64,000 nucleotides of DNA from Hansschlegelia quercus (lineage in GTDB: Bacteria; Pseudomonadota; Alphaproteobacteria; Rhizobiales; Methylopilaceae): contig NZ_SIUB01000005.1 in NCBI RefSeq assembly GCF_004310425.1, forward strand, positions 62,001 to 126,000. Direction: 5' to 3'. Below the pieces are notes generated by a model, which had not been told where the DNA came from, searched no databases, and saw only the letters and a program-made list of their open reading frames with translations. The translations under genes and the position numbers were made by a program. Positions 8,812 through 17,584 of the stretch are shown here, one piece after another (the first letter of the stretch is position 1; every line of letters starts with the position of its first letter).

Positions 8812-10902
8812 TCAAGTCCCCGCGATCATCTCGCGGATGCGGGCGCCCAGCGTGTCCACCACGAAAGGCTTCGTGAGCACCGCCATGCCAGGCTCCAGAT
8901 TGCCGGAGCTCAACACCGCGTTCTCGGCGTAGCCGGTGATGAACAGGATTTTCAAGCCCGGCCGCGCGACGCGGCCGGCGTCGGCCATCTGGCGACCGTT
9001 CATGCCGCCGGGCAGGCCGACGTCGGTGACCAGCAGGTCGATGCGGATTTCGGACTGCAGGATCTTCAGTCCCGCCGCGCTGTCGCCGGCCTCGATCGCG
9101 GAATAGCCGAGCTCCTCCAGAACTTCCGTGACGAGCATGCGCACCGTCGGCTCGTCATCGACGACCAGAACGGTCTCGCCATGTTCGGCGCGGGCGGCGG
9201 GCTCGATGCCGGGGAAGGCGTCAACCTCCTCCGCCTCGCCGATGTGCCGCGGCAGGTAGATGCACACCGTCGTGCCCTGCCCGACCTCCGAATAGATCCT
9301 GACCTGCCCGCCGGACTGCTTGGCGAAGCCGTAGACCATCGAGAGGCCTAAGCCCGTGCCGGCGCCGATCGGCTTGGTCGTGAAGAACGGGTCGAAGGCC
9401 TTGGCGACGACGTCGCGCGTCATGCCGGAGCCGGTGTCGGTGACGCAGAGCGAGATGTACTGGCCCGGCGGGATGTCGTGGCGGCGGGCGGCACGCTCGT
9501 CGAGCCATTTGTTCGCGGTCTCGACGACCATCCGCCCGCCCTCCGGCATCGCGTCGCGGGCGTTGATGCAGAGGTTCAGCAGCGCGTTCTCGAGCTGGGA
9601 GGCGTCGACCAGCGTCGGCCACAGGCCGGAGGCGCCGACGACCTCGATCTCGACGGCGGGGCCGACGGAGCGGCGGATCATGTCCTCCATGCCGAGGACG
9701 AGGGCGTTCACGTTGGTCGGCTTGGGCGCGAGCGTCTGTCGGCGGGAGAAGGCCAGCAGCCGGTGGGTCAGCGCGGCAGCCCTGCGCGCCGCGCCTTGGG
9801 CCGCCGTCATGTAGCGGTCGACGTCGGCGAGCCGACCCTGGCTGATGCGCGTCTGCATCAGCTCCAGGCTGCCGGAGATGCCGGCGAGCAGATTGTTGAA
9901 GTCGTGCGCGATGCCGCCGGTGAGCTGGCCGACCGCTTCCATCTTCTGCGCCTGGCGCAGCGCCTCCTCGGCCTCCGCCAGCCGCTCCTGCTCGCGCAGC
10001 CGCCCGGTGACGTCGTAGACGAACTGGTAGGCGCCGATCTGCCGCCCCTCGGCGTCGCGCAGCGCGCTGAACCGCATCTCGTAATGCCGCCGCTCGCCGG
10101 CCTGATCGTCGAAGGCGGCGAGCTCCATGAACTCCTCGCCGGCGAGCGCCCGCGCCCAGATCGAGCGGAGAAGCTGTTGCTGTTCCGGCCGGCCTTCGAG
10201 CAGCGCCAGCATGTTGTCGCCGACCTTGGGCAGCACGCCGAACATCCGCTCGAACTCGCGCGCTCCGGCGCCGTTGATCGCGAGCCAGACGAAGTCGGCG
10301 TCGACGACATGCACGAAGGCGTTGGCGCCCTCCACGATGTCGGCCAGCAGCTTGCGCTGCGCGATCGCCTCGGCGACGCGGGCCTCGAGGGTCTCGTTGA
10401 GCTCCCTTAGCGCGCGTTCCGCCGACTTGCGGGCCGTGACATCCTGGAACAGCACCGCCACCTGGCGCCGGCTCGGCGGCTCGACGCGGAAGGCCGCAAG
10501 CTCGAGATGCCGACCCGTGGCGACGAGTTCGCGCTCGAAGCGGATCGGGACGCCGGTCTTCAGCACGCCGCCATAGAGCTCGACCCAGCCGTCGGCCTCC
10601 TCGCCCACCATCTCGCGCAGCTTCTGGCCGGTGACGTTGGGGATGCCGGCGTGCAGGGCGTAAGCGGGGTTGGCCTCGACATGGACGTAGTCGCTCGACG
10701 GACCGTGTGGACCGTCGAAGAACTCGATGATGCAGAAGCCCTCGTCGATCGCGTCGAACAGCAGGCGATAGCGGTCCTCGCTCGCGCTGATCGCGGCGTC
10801 GGTCCGCGCGCGTTCGACACTCTCCGCCGCGGTCAGCCGCGCGTTCTCTTCCTCCAGCGCCCGCACCCGAGCGAGAAGGCGATCGACCTCCTCCTGCGTC
10901 AT
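8812..10902 (-). CDS. PAS-domain hybrid sensor histidine kinase with C-terminal receiver
   Basis: A 696-residue soluble kinase without evident membrane helices. A short coiled coil (MTQEEVDRLLARVRALEEEN) is followed by two PAS-type domains (about 45-160 and 185-300) and a HisKA segment whose phosphoacceptor lies in GGIAHDFNNLLAGISGSLE. The ATPase domain has NALLNLCINARDAMPEGG, DTGSGM and GTGLGLSMVYGF. A receiver domain (about 575-695) carries the acceptor Asp in LLVTDVGLPGGMNGRQMA. The domain order is that of a hybrid kinase; output must pass to another protein because there is no DNA-binding domain. No response regulator is adjacent, and the signal is unknown. Confidence 0.9.
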   Translation of the reverse strand: MTQEEVDRLLARVRALEEENARLTAAESVERARTDAAISASEDRYRLLFDAIDEGFCIIEFFDGPHGPSSDYVHVEANPAYALHAGIPNVTGQKLREMVGEEADGWVELYGGVLKTGVPIRFERELVATGRHLELAAFRVEPPSRRQVAVLFQDVTARKSAERALRELNETLEARVAEAIAQRKLLADIVEGANAFVHVVDADFVWLAINGAGAREFERMFGVLPKVGDNMLALLEGRPEQQQLLRSIWARALAGEEFMELAAFDDQAGERRHYEMRFSALRDAEGRQIGAYQFVYDVTGRLREQERLAEAEEALRQAQKMEAVGQLTGGIAHDFNNLLAGISGSLELMQTRISQGRLADVDRYMTAAQGAARRAAALTHRLLAFSRRQTLAPKPTNVNALVLGMEDMIRRSVGPAVEIEVVGASGLWPTLVDASQLENALLNLCINARDAMPEGGRMVVETANKWLDERAARRHDIPPGQYISLCVTDTGSGMTRDVVAKAFDPFFTTKPIGAGTGLGLSMVYGFAKQSGGQVRIYSEVGQGTTVCIYLPRHIGEAEEVDAFPGIEPAARAEHGETVLVVDDEPTVRMLVTEVLEELGYSAIEAGDSAAGLKILQSEIRIDLLVTDVGLPGGMNGRQMADAGRVARPGLKILFITGYAENAVLSSGNLEPGMAVLTKPFVVDTLGARIREMIAGT

Positions 10903-11238
10903 GCGGCGTCATCCGGAAGAACGCCGAGATAAACCCGCGGAAGGCGGTCGAGCGGAGGCGACGAAAGTCTGCGGCTGGGCATGGGGCGGGGTAGTCTCTC
11001 GAGCGGCTTGGCGGGCCATGTAGCGCAGCCATACGGCTCCGGACAGCGCACAGGCTGCGGCGCATGCGCCTTCCCGGAGGGAGCCAGGCTTGTCGGCTTT
11101 ATGGCGGTCGACGGCGCAGACGACCGGCGCCCAATTCCTGCCCGGACGCTGCCTATATTGCATTCTTGATCTCTTGTTCTTGCCTCCGACAAATCACGTC
11201 CTGATCAGCCGCGGAATGGCCGCGGGCGGAGGATTGTG
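10903..11238. other. Divergent intergenic region, no gene supported
   Basis: This 336-bp stretch lies between the divergently transcribed hybrid kinase and the BMP-type binding protein and must hold both promoters. The part nearest the plus-strand gene (11150-11205) is comparatively AT-rich and the likeliest promoter location. I see no convincing -35/-10 pair, riboswitch or coding sequence. A short minus-strand frame ending just before the kinase was judged unsupported. Confidence 0.5.
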
Positions 11239-12366
11239 ATGGCAGATACAGCCCGTTTCGCTCGGCTCGACCGCCGCGCCCTTCTCCAGCTCGGCGCGGC
11301 AGGCGTCGGGGCGGCGACGCTTGGCGCAGGATCGTTCGCCCGTGCGGCGGAAGAACTGACGGTCGGCGTGGTCTATGTCGGCCCGAAGGGCGATTTCGGC
11401 TGGAACCAGTCCCACGCCGTGGCGATCGATGCGCTGAAAAAAGTGCCCGGCGTCCGGGTCGTCGAGGAAGAACGCGTTCCGGAATCAATCGACGTCGTGA
11501 AGACGATGCAGTCGATGATCGAGATCGATGGCGCCAAGCTGATCTTCGGAACGTCCTTCGGCTACTTCAATCCGTTCATGGTCGATCTCGCCAAGAAATA
11601 TCCGGACGTGCAGTTCCGCCACCCGACGACGCTGTGGAGCGCGGACAAGCACCCGAAGAACCTCGGCGGCTATTACTGCCTGCTGTCGCAGGCGCATTAT
11701 GCGACCGGCGTCGCAGCGGGACTGTCGTCGAAATCCGGCAAGGTCGGCTTCATCGCGGCGAAGCCGATCGGCATCGTGATCCGCTCGATCAACGAGTTCA
11801 CTCTCGGCGTGCGCAAGGCGAACCCCGACGCTACCGTGCGGCTCGTCTTCACAGGCGACTGGGCGCTGCCGGTGCGCGAGGCGGAGGTCACCAATTCGCT
11901 GATCGACAGCGGTTGCGACGTGATCGCCTGTCAGGTCGACAGCCCCAAAGTCATCATCCAGACCTGCGAGACCCGCGGCGCCAAGAGTTGTGGTAACAAC
12001 GCGGATCAGGCATCGCTCGCGCCGAAAGGCTTCGTCACGGGCGCGGAGCTCAAATACGAGACGATCTACAAGAAGTTCGCGGACCTGCTGTCAAAGGGCC
12101 AGCCGTTGCCGAACATTGAGGTCGGCGGCTTCGACAAGGACATGGTGCGCGTCACCCCGTACGGCGCCGGCGCGACGCCGGAGGCTCGCAAAGCGACCGA
12201 CGTCGCTGTGGCCGATCTGACCGCCGGAAAGCCGGTCTACGTGGGTCCGATCAAGAGCAACAAGGGGGTGGAGATCGTCGCGGCCGGTCAGTCCATCGAC
12301 AATTACGACGCGGCGCTGAACGCACAGACATACCTGGTCGAAGGCGTGCAGGGCGAACTGTCTTGA
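11239..12366 (+). CDS. BMP-family (Med/PnrA-like) ABC substrate-binding protein, Tat signal
   Basis: A 375-residue periplasmic binding protein of the basic-membrane-protein family, whose studied members bind purine nucleosides. It opens with a twin-arginine signal (LDRRALLQLGAAGVG, cleavage near FARAAEE). The mature start LTVGVVYVGPKGDFGWNQSH is the family's typical first strand and loop, followed by GTSFGYFNP. GGAGG (11228-11232) fits ATG 11239 better than GTG 11236. No ATPase or permease accompanies it, unlike usual BMP operons; instead the next gene, a GlcG/HbpS protein, overlaps its stop. Either the transporter lies elsewhere or the protein has another role. Confidence 0.85.
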   Translation: MADTARFARLDRRALLQLGAAGVGAATLGAGSFARAAEELTVGVVYVGPKGDFGWNQSHAVAIDALKKVPGVRVVEEERVPESIDVVKTMQSMIEIDGAKLIFGTSFGYFNPFMVDLAKKYPDVQFRHPTTLWSADKHPKNLGGYYCLLSQAHYATGVAAGLSSKSGKVGFIAAKPIGIVIRSINEFTLGVRKANPDATVRLVFTGDWALPVREAEVTNSLIDSGCDVIACQVDSPKVIIQTCETRGAKSCGNNADQASLAPKGFVTGAELKYETIYKKFADLLSKGQPLPNIEVGGFDKDMVRVTPYGAGATPEARKATDVAVADLTAGKPVYVGPIKSNKGVEIVAAGQSIDNYDAALNAQTYLVEGVQGELS

Positions 12367-12803
12367 GCGAAGCGGTTCGTCTCGCGCCCAAGCTCACGCA
12401 TACCGGCGCTCTGAGGATGATCGAAGCCGGCGTCGCCAAAGCGATCGAGATCGACGCGCCGGTCAACATCGTGATCGTCGATGAAAGCGGCTGCGATCTC
12501 GCGATGGTGCGCATGGACGGCGCGCGCTTCCTGTCGATCGAGACCGCACGCTCGAAGGCGCTGACCGCCTCCTCGCATCGCCGTCCGACTCCGAAGGTGC
12601 CGGCCGAGATCGCCGTCGGCCTCGCTTTCGCATCGCTCGGCCGGATCACCCAGATGGCGGGCGGGCTGCCGATCGTGTTCGACGGGCAGACGGTCGGCGG
12701 GATCGGCGTAGGTTCGGCGAACGACCAGGAGGACATTGCAATCGCCGAGGCGGCTCTCTCCGCGATTGGGGCTGCGACCCCGTGGGCCGCGCCGCAAGCT
12801 TAA
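12363..12803 (+). CDS. GlcG/HbpS-family protein
   Basis: A 146-residue member of the GlcG/HbpS (formerly DUF336) family, recognised from NIVIVDESGCDLAMVRMDGA, ETARSKALTASS and the glycine-rich end GGLPIVFDGQTVGGIGVGSA. Family members include the haem-sensing HbpS of Streptomyces and GlcG of glycolate operons; many sit in catabolic operons without a proven reaction. It starts with TTG at 12363, overlapping the BMP stop (TTGA), so the two genes are coupled. I infer a shared small-molecule function; no signal peptide is present. Confidence 0.8.
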   Translation: MSEAVRLAPKLTHTGALRMIEAGVAKAIEIDAPVNIVIVDESGCDLAMVRMDGARFLSIETARSKALTASSHRRPTPKVPAEIAVGLAFASLGRITQMAGGLPIVFDGQTVGGIGVGSANDQEDIAIAEAALSAIGAATPWAAPQA

Positions 12804-12807
12804 GCGT

Positions 12808-12848
12808 CGCGCCGTCGGAATGGCCGAGACGGCCAATCCGGCGGCGCG
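12808..12848 (+). terminator. Long stem-loop after the GlcG/HbpS gene
   Basis: A nearly perfect 19-bp stem (left arm 12808-12826, right arm 12830-12848, loop AGA) with one A:A mismatch begins 4 bases after the stop codon. There is no T run, but position and strength suggest transcription termination or 3'-end protection of the BMP-GlcG transcript. Confidence 0.6.
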
Positions 12849-12856
12849 CGCAGAGT

Positions 12857-12979
12857 TCAGTCGGCCGAGGTCGAGGTAAGGCGCCGGCGGTCGGCGCGTG
12901 ACAGACCGGAGTTCAGTCTCGTCAACACGAACACCGTGAGGGAGATTCCGAACAACAGCATCATCATGTTTTCCAACAT
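12857..12979 (-). CDS. Possible 40-residue single-span membrane protein
   Basis: The frame encodes MLENMMMLLFGISLTVFVLTRLNSGLSRADRRRL and a few more residues: one hydrophobic helix (about 6-20) followed by a basic tail, as in many small inner-membrane proteins. GGAAG precedes ATG 12979 at short spacing. The frame continues upstream to 13081 but that part is not protein-like. I do not recognise a family. Downstream of it is the stem-loop at 12808-12848. Confidence 0.4.
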   Translation of the reverse strand: MLENMMMLLFGISLTVFVLTRLNSGLSRADRRRLTSTSAD

Positions 12980-13264
12980 TGTCTTCCCAGTCGCTCCCTG
13001 TGGATCTGAGGAACCAACGCCATTCTGTGCGACGCGTTGCTGAATGGGCACAGCCTTCGCGCCACAAGGTTTCGGGGACACTTCGGCGTTCGACGGCTTT
13101 TGACCGAACTCCGGGCCGTCTAGACGGGATCTACGTGAAGGGCGGCGCGCGCATCGTCGACATGGCCACGAAACCCTAAACCGCTTCCGACAAGGCAGCG
13201 CTCCGCGGCGTCATGCCCGCCGAACGCAGCGCCGTTGTGTGGAGCACGAAGCGCTCGACCACCG
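12980..13264. other. Intergenic region, nothing recognised
   Basis: About 285 bp between the possible small membrane protein and the end of mscL. A plus-strand open frame ends at 13179, but its composition and lack of a ribosome-binding site do not support a gene. No repeat, RNA or promoter stands out. Confidence 0.4.
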
Positions 13265-13699
13265 TCACGGACGCGTCTGGCCGCTCGCTAGAAGATCTCT
13301 GATTTCGGAAAGCAGCCTCACGTCTTCAGGCTTCTCCGGAGCGCTGGCGGGCTTGGCCTCTTCCCTCCGCTTCAGCCGGTTCACGCCCCTGATAACGAGG
13401 AACAGGATGAAGGCGACGATCAGGAAGTTGATGGTGATGGTCAGGAAGTTCCCATAGGCGAGGACCGCACCTTCTTTCCTGGCGTCCGCCAGCGAGTTGG
13501 CGGTCACGGCGGACGACAAGCCCACGAAGTAGTTCGAGAAGTCGAGACCGCCGACCACTGCGCCGACGATCGGCATGAAGATGTCGCTGACCAGGCTTTC
13601 AACGATCTTGCCAAAGGCTGCGCCGATGATAACGCCGACCGCGAGGTCGACGACATTGCCCTTCATCGCGAATTCTTTGAATTCCTGAATCATCGACAT
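13265..13699 (-). CDS. mscL: Large-conductance mechanosensitive channel MscL
   Basis: 144 residues, the usual MscL length. The first helix and pore-lining segment read [20 protein letters not shown], followed by the periplasmic loop and the second helix [21 protein letters not shown] charged C-terminal helix ends the protein ([12 protein letters not shown]). The homopentamer opens under membrane tension and releases solutes on hypo-osmotic shock. A purine-rich GGAGAGGGGGGA lies just upstream of ATG 13699. It is transcribed away from the neighbouring giant sensor kinase, with 101 bp between the two starts. Confidence 0.96.
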   Translation of the reverse strand: MSMIQEFKEFAMKGNVVDLAVGVIIGAAFGKIVESLVSDIFMPIVGAVVGGLDFSNYFVGLSSAVTANSLADARKEGAVLAYGNFLTITINFLIVAFILFLVIRGVNRLKRREEAKPASAPEKPEDVRLLSEIRDLLASGQTRP

Positions 13700-13800
13700 C
13701 CGTCGTCCCCCCTCTCCGCTGCTGCAGCGCTCGTGCGCGCTCGGCCTGAACGCACCTCAAAGCGCGCCTTCAGACAACCGGGATTTTCGTCACCCGGCGC

Positions 13801-16800
13801 GTGAAAGCTGCTAATTCTCGAGGCTCGCAAATTACCGGAAAAGCCCCGGGGAGAAGCATCGCCTTGCTGGGTTCTGTCGTCGTCGCGGTCGCCATCCTCT
13901 ATCTCGCCGCGCTTTTCGCGCTCGCGGCCTATGCCGACGGGAAACGGCCGTTCTGGCTCGCCGGCCCTTTGCGCCCGTGGATCTACGCGCTCGGCCTCGG
14001 GGTTTACTGCACGTCCTGGGCTTTCTTCGGCGCGGTCGGCTTCGCGGCCCAGACGGGCTGGAGCTTCGTCGCGCTATCGGTCGGCCCGGCGCTGGCGCTG
14101 ATCCTGTTCGGCCCGACGATCCGCCGCATCGTCCGGCTCGCAAAGTCCGACAACATCACGTCCGTCGCGGACTTCATCGGCGCCCGCTATGGCAAGAGCG
14201 AGGTCGTCGCCGGCCTCGTCGCGATCGCCGCCATTGCAGGCGTCACGCCTTATGTCGCCCTCCAGCTCAAGGCGATCTCGACGTCGCTCGAGATGCTGGC
14301 GGGGCCCGGCGCCGTATTCGCGATCGATCCGGGCTTCGCCGCTGCGGCCACGCTTGCGCTGTTCGCCGCATTGTTCGGCGCCCGCCAGGTGGCGCCGACG
14401 GAGCGGCAGGACGGTTTGATGTTCGCGGTCGCGACCGAATCCGTGGTGAAGCTCGTCTGCTTTGCCGCCGTTGGTCTGTTCGTCCTGTTCGCGCTGCACG
14501 ACGGGCCCGGCGACCTGATCGCGAAAGCCCGGGAGGCCGGCGTCGGCGCATCCTTCGGCGAGTTTCCGGCGCCGGCGCAGTTCATCGCGCTGACGGCTTT
14601 GTCCTTTTCCGCCTTCCTTCTCCTGCCGCGGCAGTTCCACGTCGCGATCGTCGAGAACCGGAGCGATCTCGAGCTGAAGCGGGCGTCCTGGGCGTTTCCG
14701 CTCTACCTCCTTCTGCTCGGCCTGTTCGTCGCGCCGATCGCGCTTGCCGGGCTTCTTGCTTTCCCCTCAGGCAGCGGCGTCTCGCCCGACGCCTATGTGA
14801 TCGCGCTACCGCTCCAGGCGGGTTCGGTCTGGATCACCGGCGCGGCCTTCATCGGCGGCCTGTCGGCCGCGAGCGCCATGGTCGTCGTCGAATCCGTCGC
14901 GCTCGCGATCATGGTCTCGAACGACCTCGCCATGCCGATCCTGCTGCGCGGCCGCGCTCGCAGGCAAAGCATGACGCGGCGGCTGTTGGTGCTGCGCCGC
15001 GTCGCGATCGTGGCGGCGATCCTGGCCGCCTATCTGCTTCACCGCATGACCGGGGCTGCGCAGCTCGCCGCGATCGGCATGATCTCGATGGCCGCGATCG
15101 CGCAGCTCGCGCCCGCCTTCTTCGGCGGCCTGTTCTGGAGACGCGCGACAGGACGCGGCGCGGTGGCTGGAATTGTGGCCGGCATGATGGCCTGGGCCTG
15201 GACGCTGATGCTGCCGGCCATCGCCTCCCAGGTGCCCGCGCTCGGATCCGTGCTGACGGAGGGGCCGTTCGGCGTCGGCTGGCTGAGGCCGCACGTCATG
15301 TTCGGGCTCGGCCTTTCCGATCCGCTGACCCATGGCCTGCTCGTCAGTCTCGCCGTGAACGCCCTCGCCTTCGTCGCCGCGTCCCTCACCCGCGCGCCAT
15401 TCCCAATCGAACGGCAGCAGGCCGTCGCCTTCTTCGAGGAGACGCCGGTTTCAGCGACCACGCCTGCGATGCTGCGAAGCCGCCGAACGCGCGCGACCGT
15501 CGCCGAGCTCAGCCAGACGGTCGCGCGCTATCTCGGCCCGGAGAAAACCGAGACCGCCTTCCGCGGCTTCGCCATCGCCCGCGGCGGCGAGCCGGACGCG
15601 GCCGAGACCGAGGCCGACCTGCAGACGCTACGCTTCGCCGAGCGGCTGCTTGCCTCCGCGATTGGCCCGGCGGCGTCGCGGCTGGTGCTTTCCATGCAGC
15701 TCACCCAGCGGGCGGTGACGAGCACGGCCGCGCTGCAACTGCTCGACGACGCCTCGGCCGCCATGCAGTCCAACCGCGACGTGCTCCAGAACGCGCTCGA
15801 CCACGCCCGCCAGGGCGTGACCGCGATCGACGCCGAGATGAAGCTCGTCTGCTGGAACCGCGAGTTCCGCGAACTGTTCGACTTACCCGAGGAGATGATC
15901 CATCTCGGCGTCGGCCTCGACGAGATCTTCCGCTTCAACGCCGCCCGCGGCCTCTATGGCCCGGTCTCGGCGGACGAGTTCATCGCGGACCGCATCGAGC
16001 GCTTCGTGGTGCGCCTCGAGACGCTCCGCACGCGCCTGTTCCCCTCCGGCCGGGTGATCGAGATCCGCTCGGCGCGCATGCCGGACGAGGGCGTGGTCAC
16101 AACATACACCGACATTACCGAGACGGTGGAGGCTCAGGAGGCGCTCGAGCGCGCCAATGAGACGCTGGAGCGCCGAGTCCGCGAGCGCACCCGCGAGCTT
16201 ACCCGCCTCAACCAGGAGCTCGCCCGCGCCAAGACCGAGGCCGACGAAGCGAACATCTCGAAGACCCGCTTCCTGGCGGCTGCGAGCCACGACATCCTTC
16301 AGCCGCTGAACGCCGCGCGGCTGTTCGCGACCAGCCTGTCGGAACGCGCCGTCGAGGGCACTGATCAGGCCCGGCTCGCCCGCAACGTGGATTCCTCGCT
16401 CGACGCAGTCGAGGAGATTCTTTCCACCCTTCTCGACATCTCGCGGCTCGACACCGGCGTGATGAAGCCGGAGCTGACAAGCTTCCGGCTCGACGAGATC
16501 ACCAACCAGCTCGCCCGAGAATTCGCGCCGGTCGCGGCCGAGAAGGGTCTGAAGCTGAAGGTCCTGCCGACGAGCCTGACCGTGCGATCGGACCGGCGGT
16601 TGCTGCGCCGCGTACTGCAGAACCTCGTCTCGAACGCGATCAAATACACGCCGTCGGGACGCGTAATCGTCGGATGCCGCAGGCTGAAAGGGCGCGTGCG
16701 CATCGAGGTATGGGACACCGGCCTCGGCATCGCCTCGGGCCAGCAGCGGCTGGTGTTCCGCGAGTTCAAGCGGCTCGAACAGGGCGCCAAGGTCGCGCCG

Positions 16801-17361
16801 GGTGTTGGACTCGGCCTGTCGATCGTCGAGCGCATCGCGCGCATGCTCGAACATCCCATCACGCTGCGCTCGACGCCGGGCGTCGGCTCGGTGTTCGCGC
16901 TGGAGACGCCAACGTCGGCCCCAATGCCGGTGACGGCGCCGGTCGAAGTGATCGCGCCGCAGCGCAATTCGGCGCTGAAGGGCCTCACCATCGTCGCGAT
17001 CGACAACGAGCCGGCGATCCTCGAAGGCATGATCACTTTGCTTGAGGGCTGGGGCTGCGCAGCGATCGTCGCGACCAACCAGCGCGAGGCCGAGCGCGCG
17101 CTCGCCAAGCGCAAGGCGGCTCCGGACGTCATCATCGCCGATTATCACCTCGACGAGTCCGACGGCGTCGAGACCATCGTCAACATGCGCTGGAAGCTCG
17201 GCCGCGCCGTGCCGGGCGTGCTCGTCACCGCCGACCGCTCGCCGGGCGTCCGCGAGAAGGCGGAAGCCAAGGACATACGGCTGCTGGTGAAGCCGCTGAA
17301 ACCCGCCGCGCTCAGGGCGCTTCTGGCGCAGCTATCGACGAGCAGAGCGGCGGCGGAGTAG
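13801..17361 (+). CDS. Hybrid sensor histidine kinase with sodium:solute-symporter N-terminal domain (CbrA/NahK type)
   Basis: 1186 residues from a GTG start. The first half is a multi-span membrane domain with the sodium:solute symporter fold (about 30-520; GVYCTSWAFFGAVG, SVADFIGARYGKSEVVAG). A PAS segment follows (about 645-760), then a coiled coil (RVRERTRELTRLNQELARAK) and HisKA with phosphoacceptor His in LAAASHDILQPLNAARLFA. The ATPase region has NLVSNAIKYTPSG, WDTGLGI and GVGLGLSIVERIA. A C-terminal receiver has its Asp in VIIADYHLDESDG. CbrA-like kinases combine a transport-like sensor and kinase in carbon/nitrogen control. A LuxR-type regulator is convergent 223 bp downstream and is a plausible partner. 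Confidence 0.9.
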   Translation: MKAANSRGSQITGKAPGRSIALLGSVVVAVAILYLAALFALAAYADGKRPFWLAGPLRPWIYALGLGVYCTSWAFFGAVGFAAQTGWSFVALSVGPALALILFGPTIRRIVRLAKSDNITSVADFIGARYGKSEVVAGLVAIAAIAGVTPYVALQLKAISTSLEMLAGPGAVFAIDPGFAAAATLALFAALFGARQVAPTERQDGLMFAVATESVVKLVCFAAVGLFVLFALHDGPGDLIAKAREAGVGASFGEFPAPAQFIALTALSFSAFLLLPRQFHVAIVENRSDLELKRASWAFPLYLLLLGLFVAPIALAGLLAFPSGSGVSPDAYVIALPLQAGSVWITGAAFIGGLSAASAMVVVESVALAIMVSNDLAMPILLRGRARRQSMTRRLLVLRRVAIVAAILAAYLLHRMTGAAQLAAIGMISMAAIAQLAPAFFGGLFWRRATGRGAVAGIVAGMMAWAWTLMLPAIASQVPALGSVLTEGPFGVGWLRPHVMFGLGLSDPLTHGLLVSLAVNALAFVAASLTRAPFPIERQQAVAFFEETPVSATTPAMLRSRRTRATVAELSQTVARYLGPEKTETAFRGFAIARGGEPDAAETEADLQTLRFAERLLASAIGPAASRLVLSMQLTQRAVTSTAALQLLDDASAAMQSNRDVLQNALDHARQGVTAIDAEMKLVCWNREFRELFDLPEEMIHLGVGLDEIFRFNAARGLYGPVSADEFIADRIERFVVRLETLRTRLFPSGRVIEIRSARMPDEGVVTTYTDITETVEAQEALERANETLERRVRERTRELTRLNQELARAKTEADEANISKTRFLAAASHDILQPLNAARLFATSLSERAVEGTDQARLARNVDSSLDAVEEILSTLLDISRLDTGVMKPELTSFRLDEITNQLAREFAPVAAEKGLKLKVLPTSLTVRSDRRLLRRVLQNLVSNAIKYTPSGRVIVGCRRLKGRVRIEVWDTGLGIASGQQRLVFREFKRLEQGAKVAPGVGLGLSIVERIARMLEHPITLRSTPGVGSVFALETPTSAPMPVTAPVEVIAPQRNSALKGLTIVAIDNEPAILEGMITLLEGWGCAAIVATNQREAERALAKRKAAPDVIIADYHLDESDGVETIVNMRWKLGRAVPGVLVTADRSPGVREKAEAKDIRLLVKPLKPAALRALLAQLSTSRAAAE

Positions 17362-17365
17362 ATCT

Positions 17366-17516
17366 CCCCTTTTCCCGCAAGCGGGAGAAGGGGCCGCCGC
17401 GAAGCGGCGGACGGATGAGGCTTCTTCGGGATTGAGGGCGCTCTCCCGGCGGACGAGGCTCCTTCCGAAGCCGTAACCGCGAACTTACCCTTACCCTCTC
17501 CAGCATGCGGAGAGGG
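17366..17516. repeat. Cluster of palindromic REP-like intergenic elements
   Basis: Three stem-loops lie between the convergent kinase and response-regulator genes: CCCCTTTTCCCGC/GCGGGAGAAGGGG (17366-17393, slightly imperfect), CCGCCGC/GCGGCGG (17394-17410) and CCCTCTCC/GGAGAGGG (17494-17516). Short GC-rich palindromes of this type are commonly dispersed between genes in Rhizobiales. They may also act as a bidirectional terminator. Confidence 0.6.
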
Positions 17517-17584
17517 GCCGAACAGGTCGCTCGTCATCGACGAGAGCGCATTCGCTTCGGAGAGAAGGAAGAGGCGTCGAGCCT

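Noticed and set aside
9221-11065. 614-codon minus-strand frame overlapping the hybrid kinase
   Set aside because: Same strand but different frame, Arg/Gly/Ala-rich without any motif; the PAS/HisKA/receiver frame is clearly the gene.
10909-11163. 84-codon minus-strand frame ending 6 bases before the hybrid kinase start
   Set aside because: No clear ribosome-binding site and arginine/proline-rich composition typical of chance frames in GC-rich DNA.
12980-13179. 66-codon plus-strand frame near mscL ending VDMATKP
   Set aside because: No start signal, mixed composition, and no recognisable family.
13977-16160. Very long alternative frame (727 codons) inside the giant kinase gene
   Set aside because: Arginine-dominated translation produced by high-GC codon bias; the real frame carries all kinase and transporter motifs.
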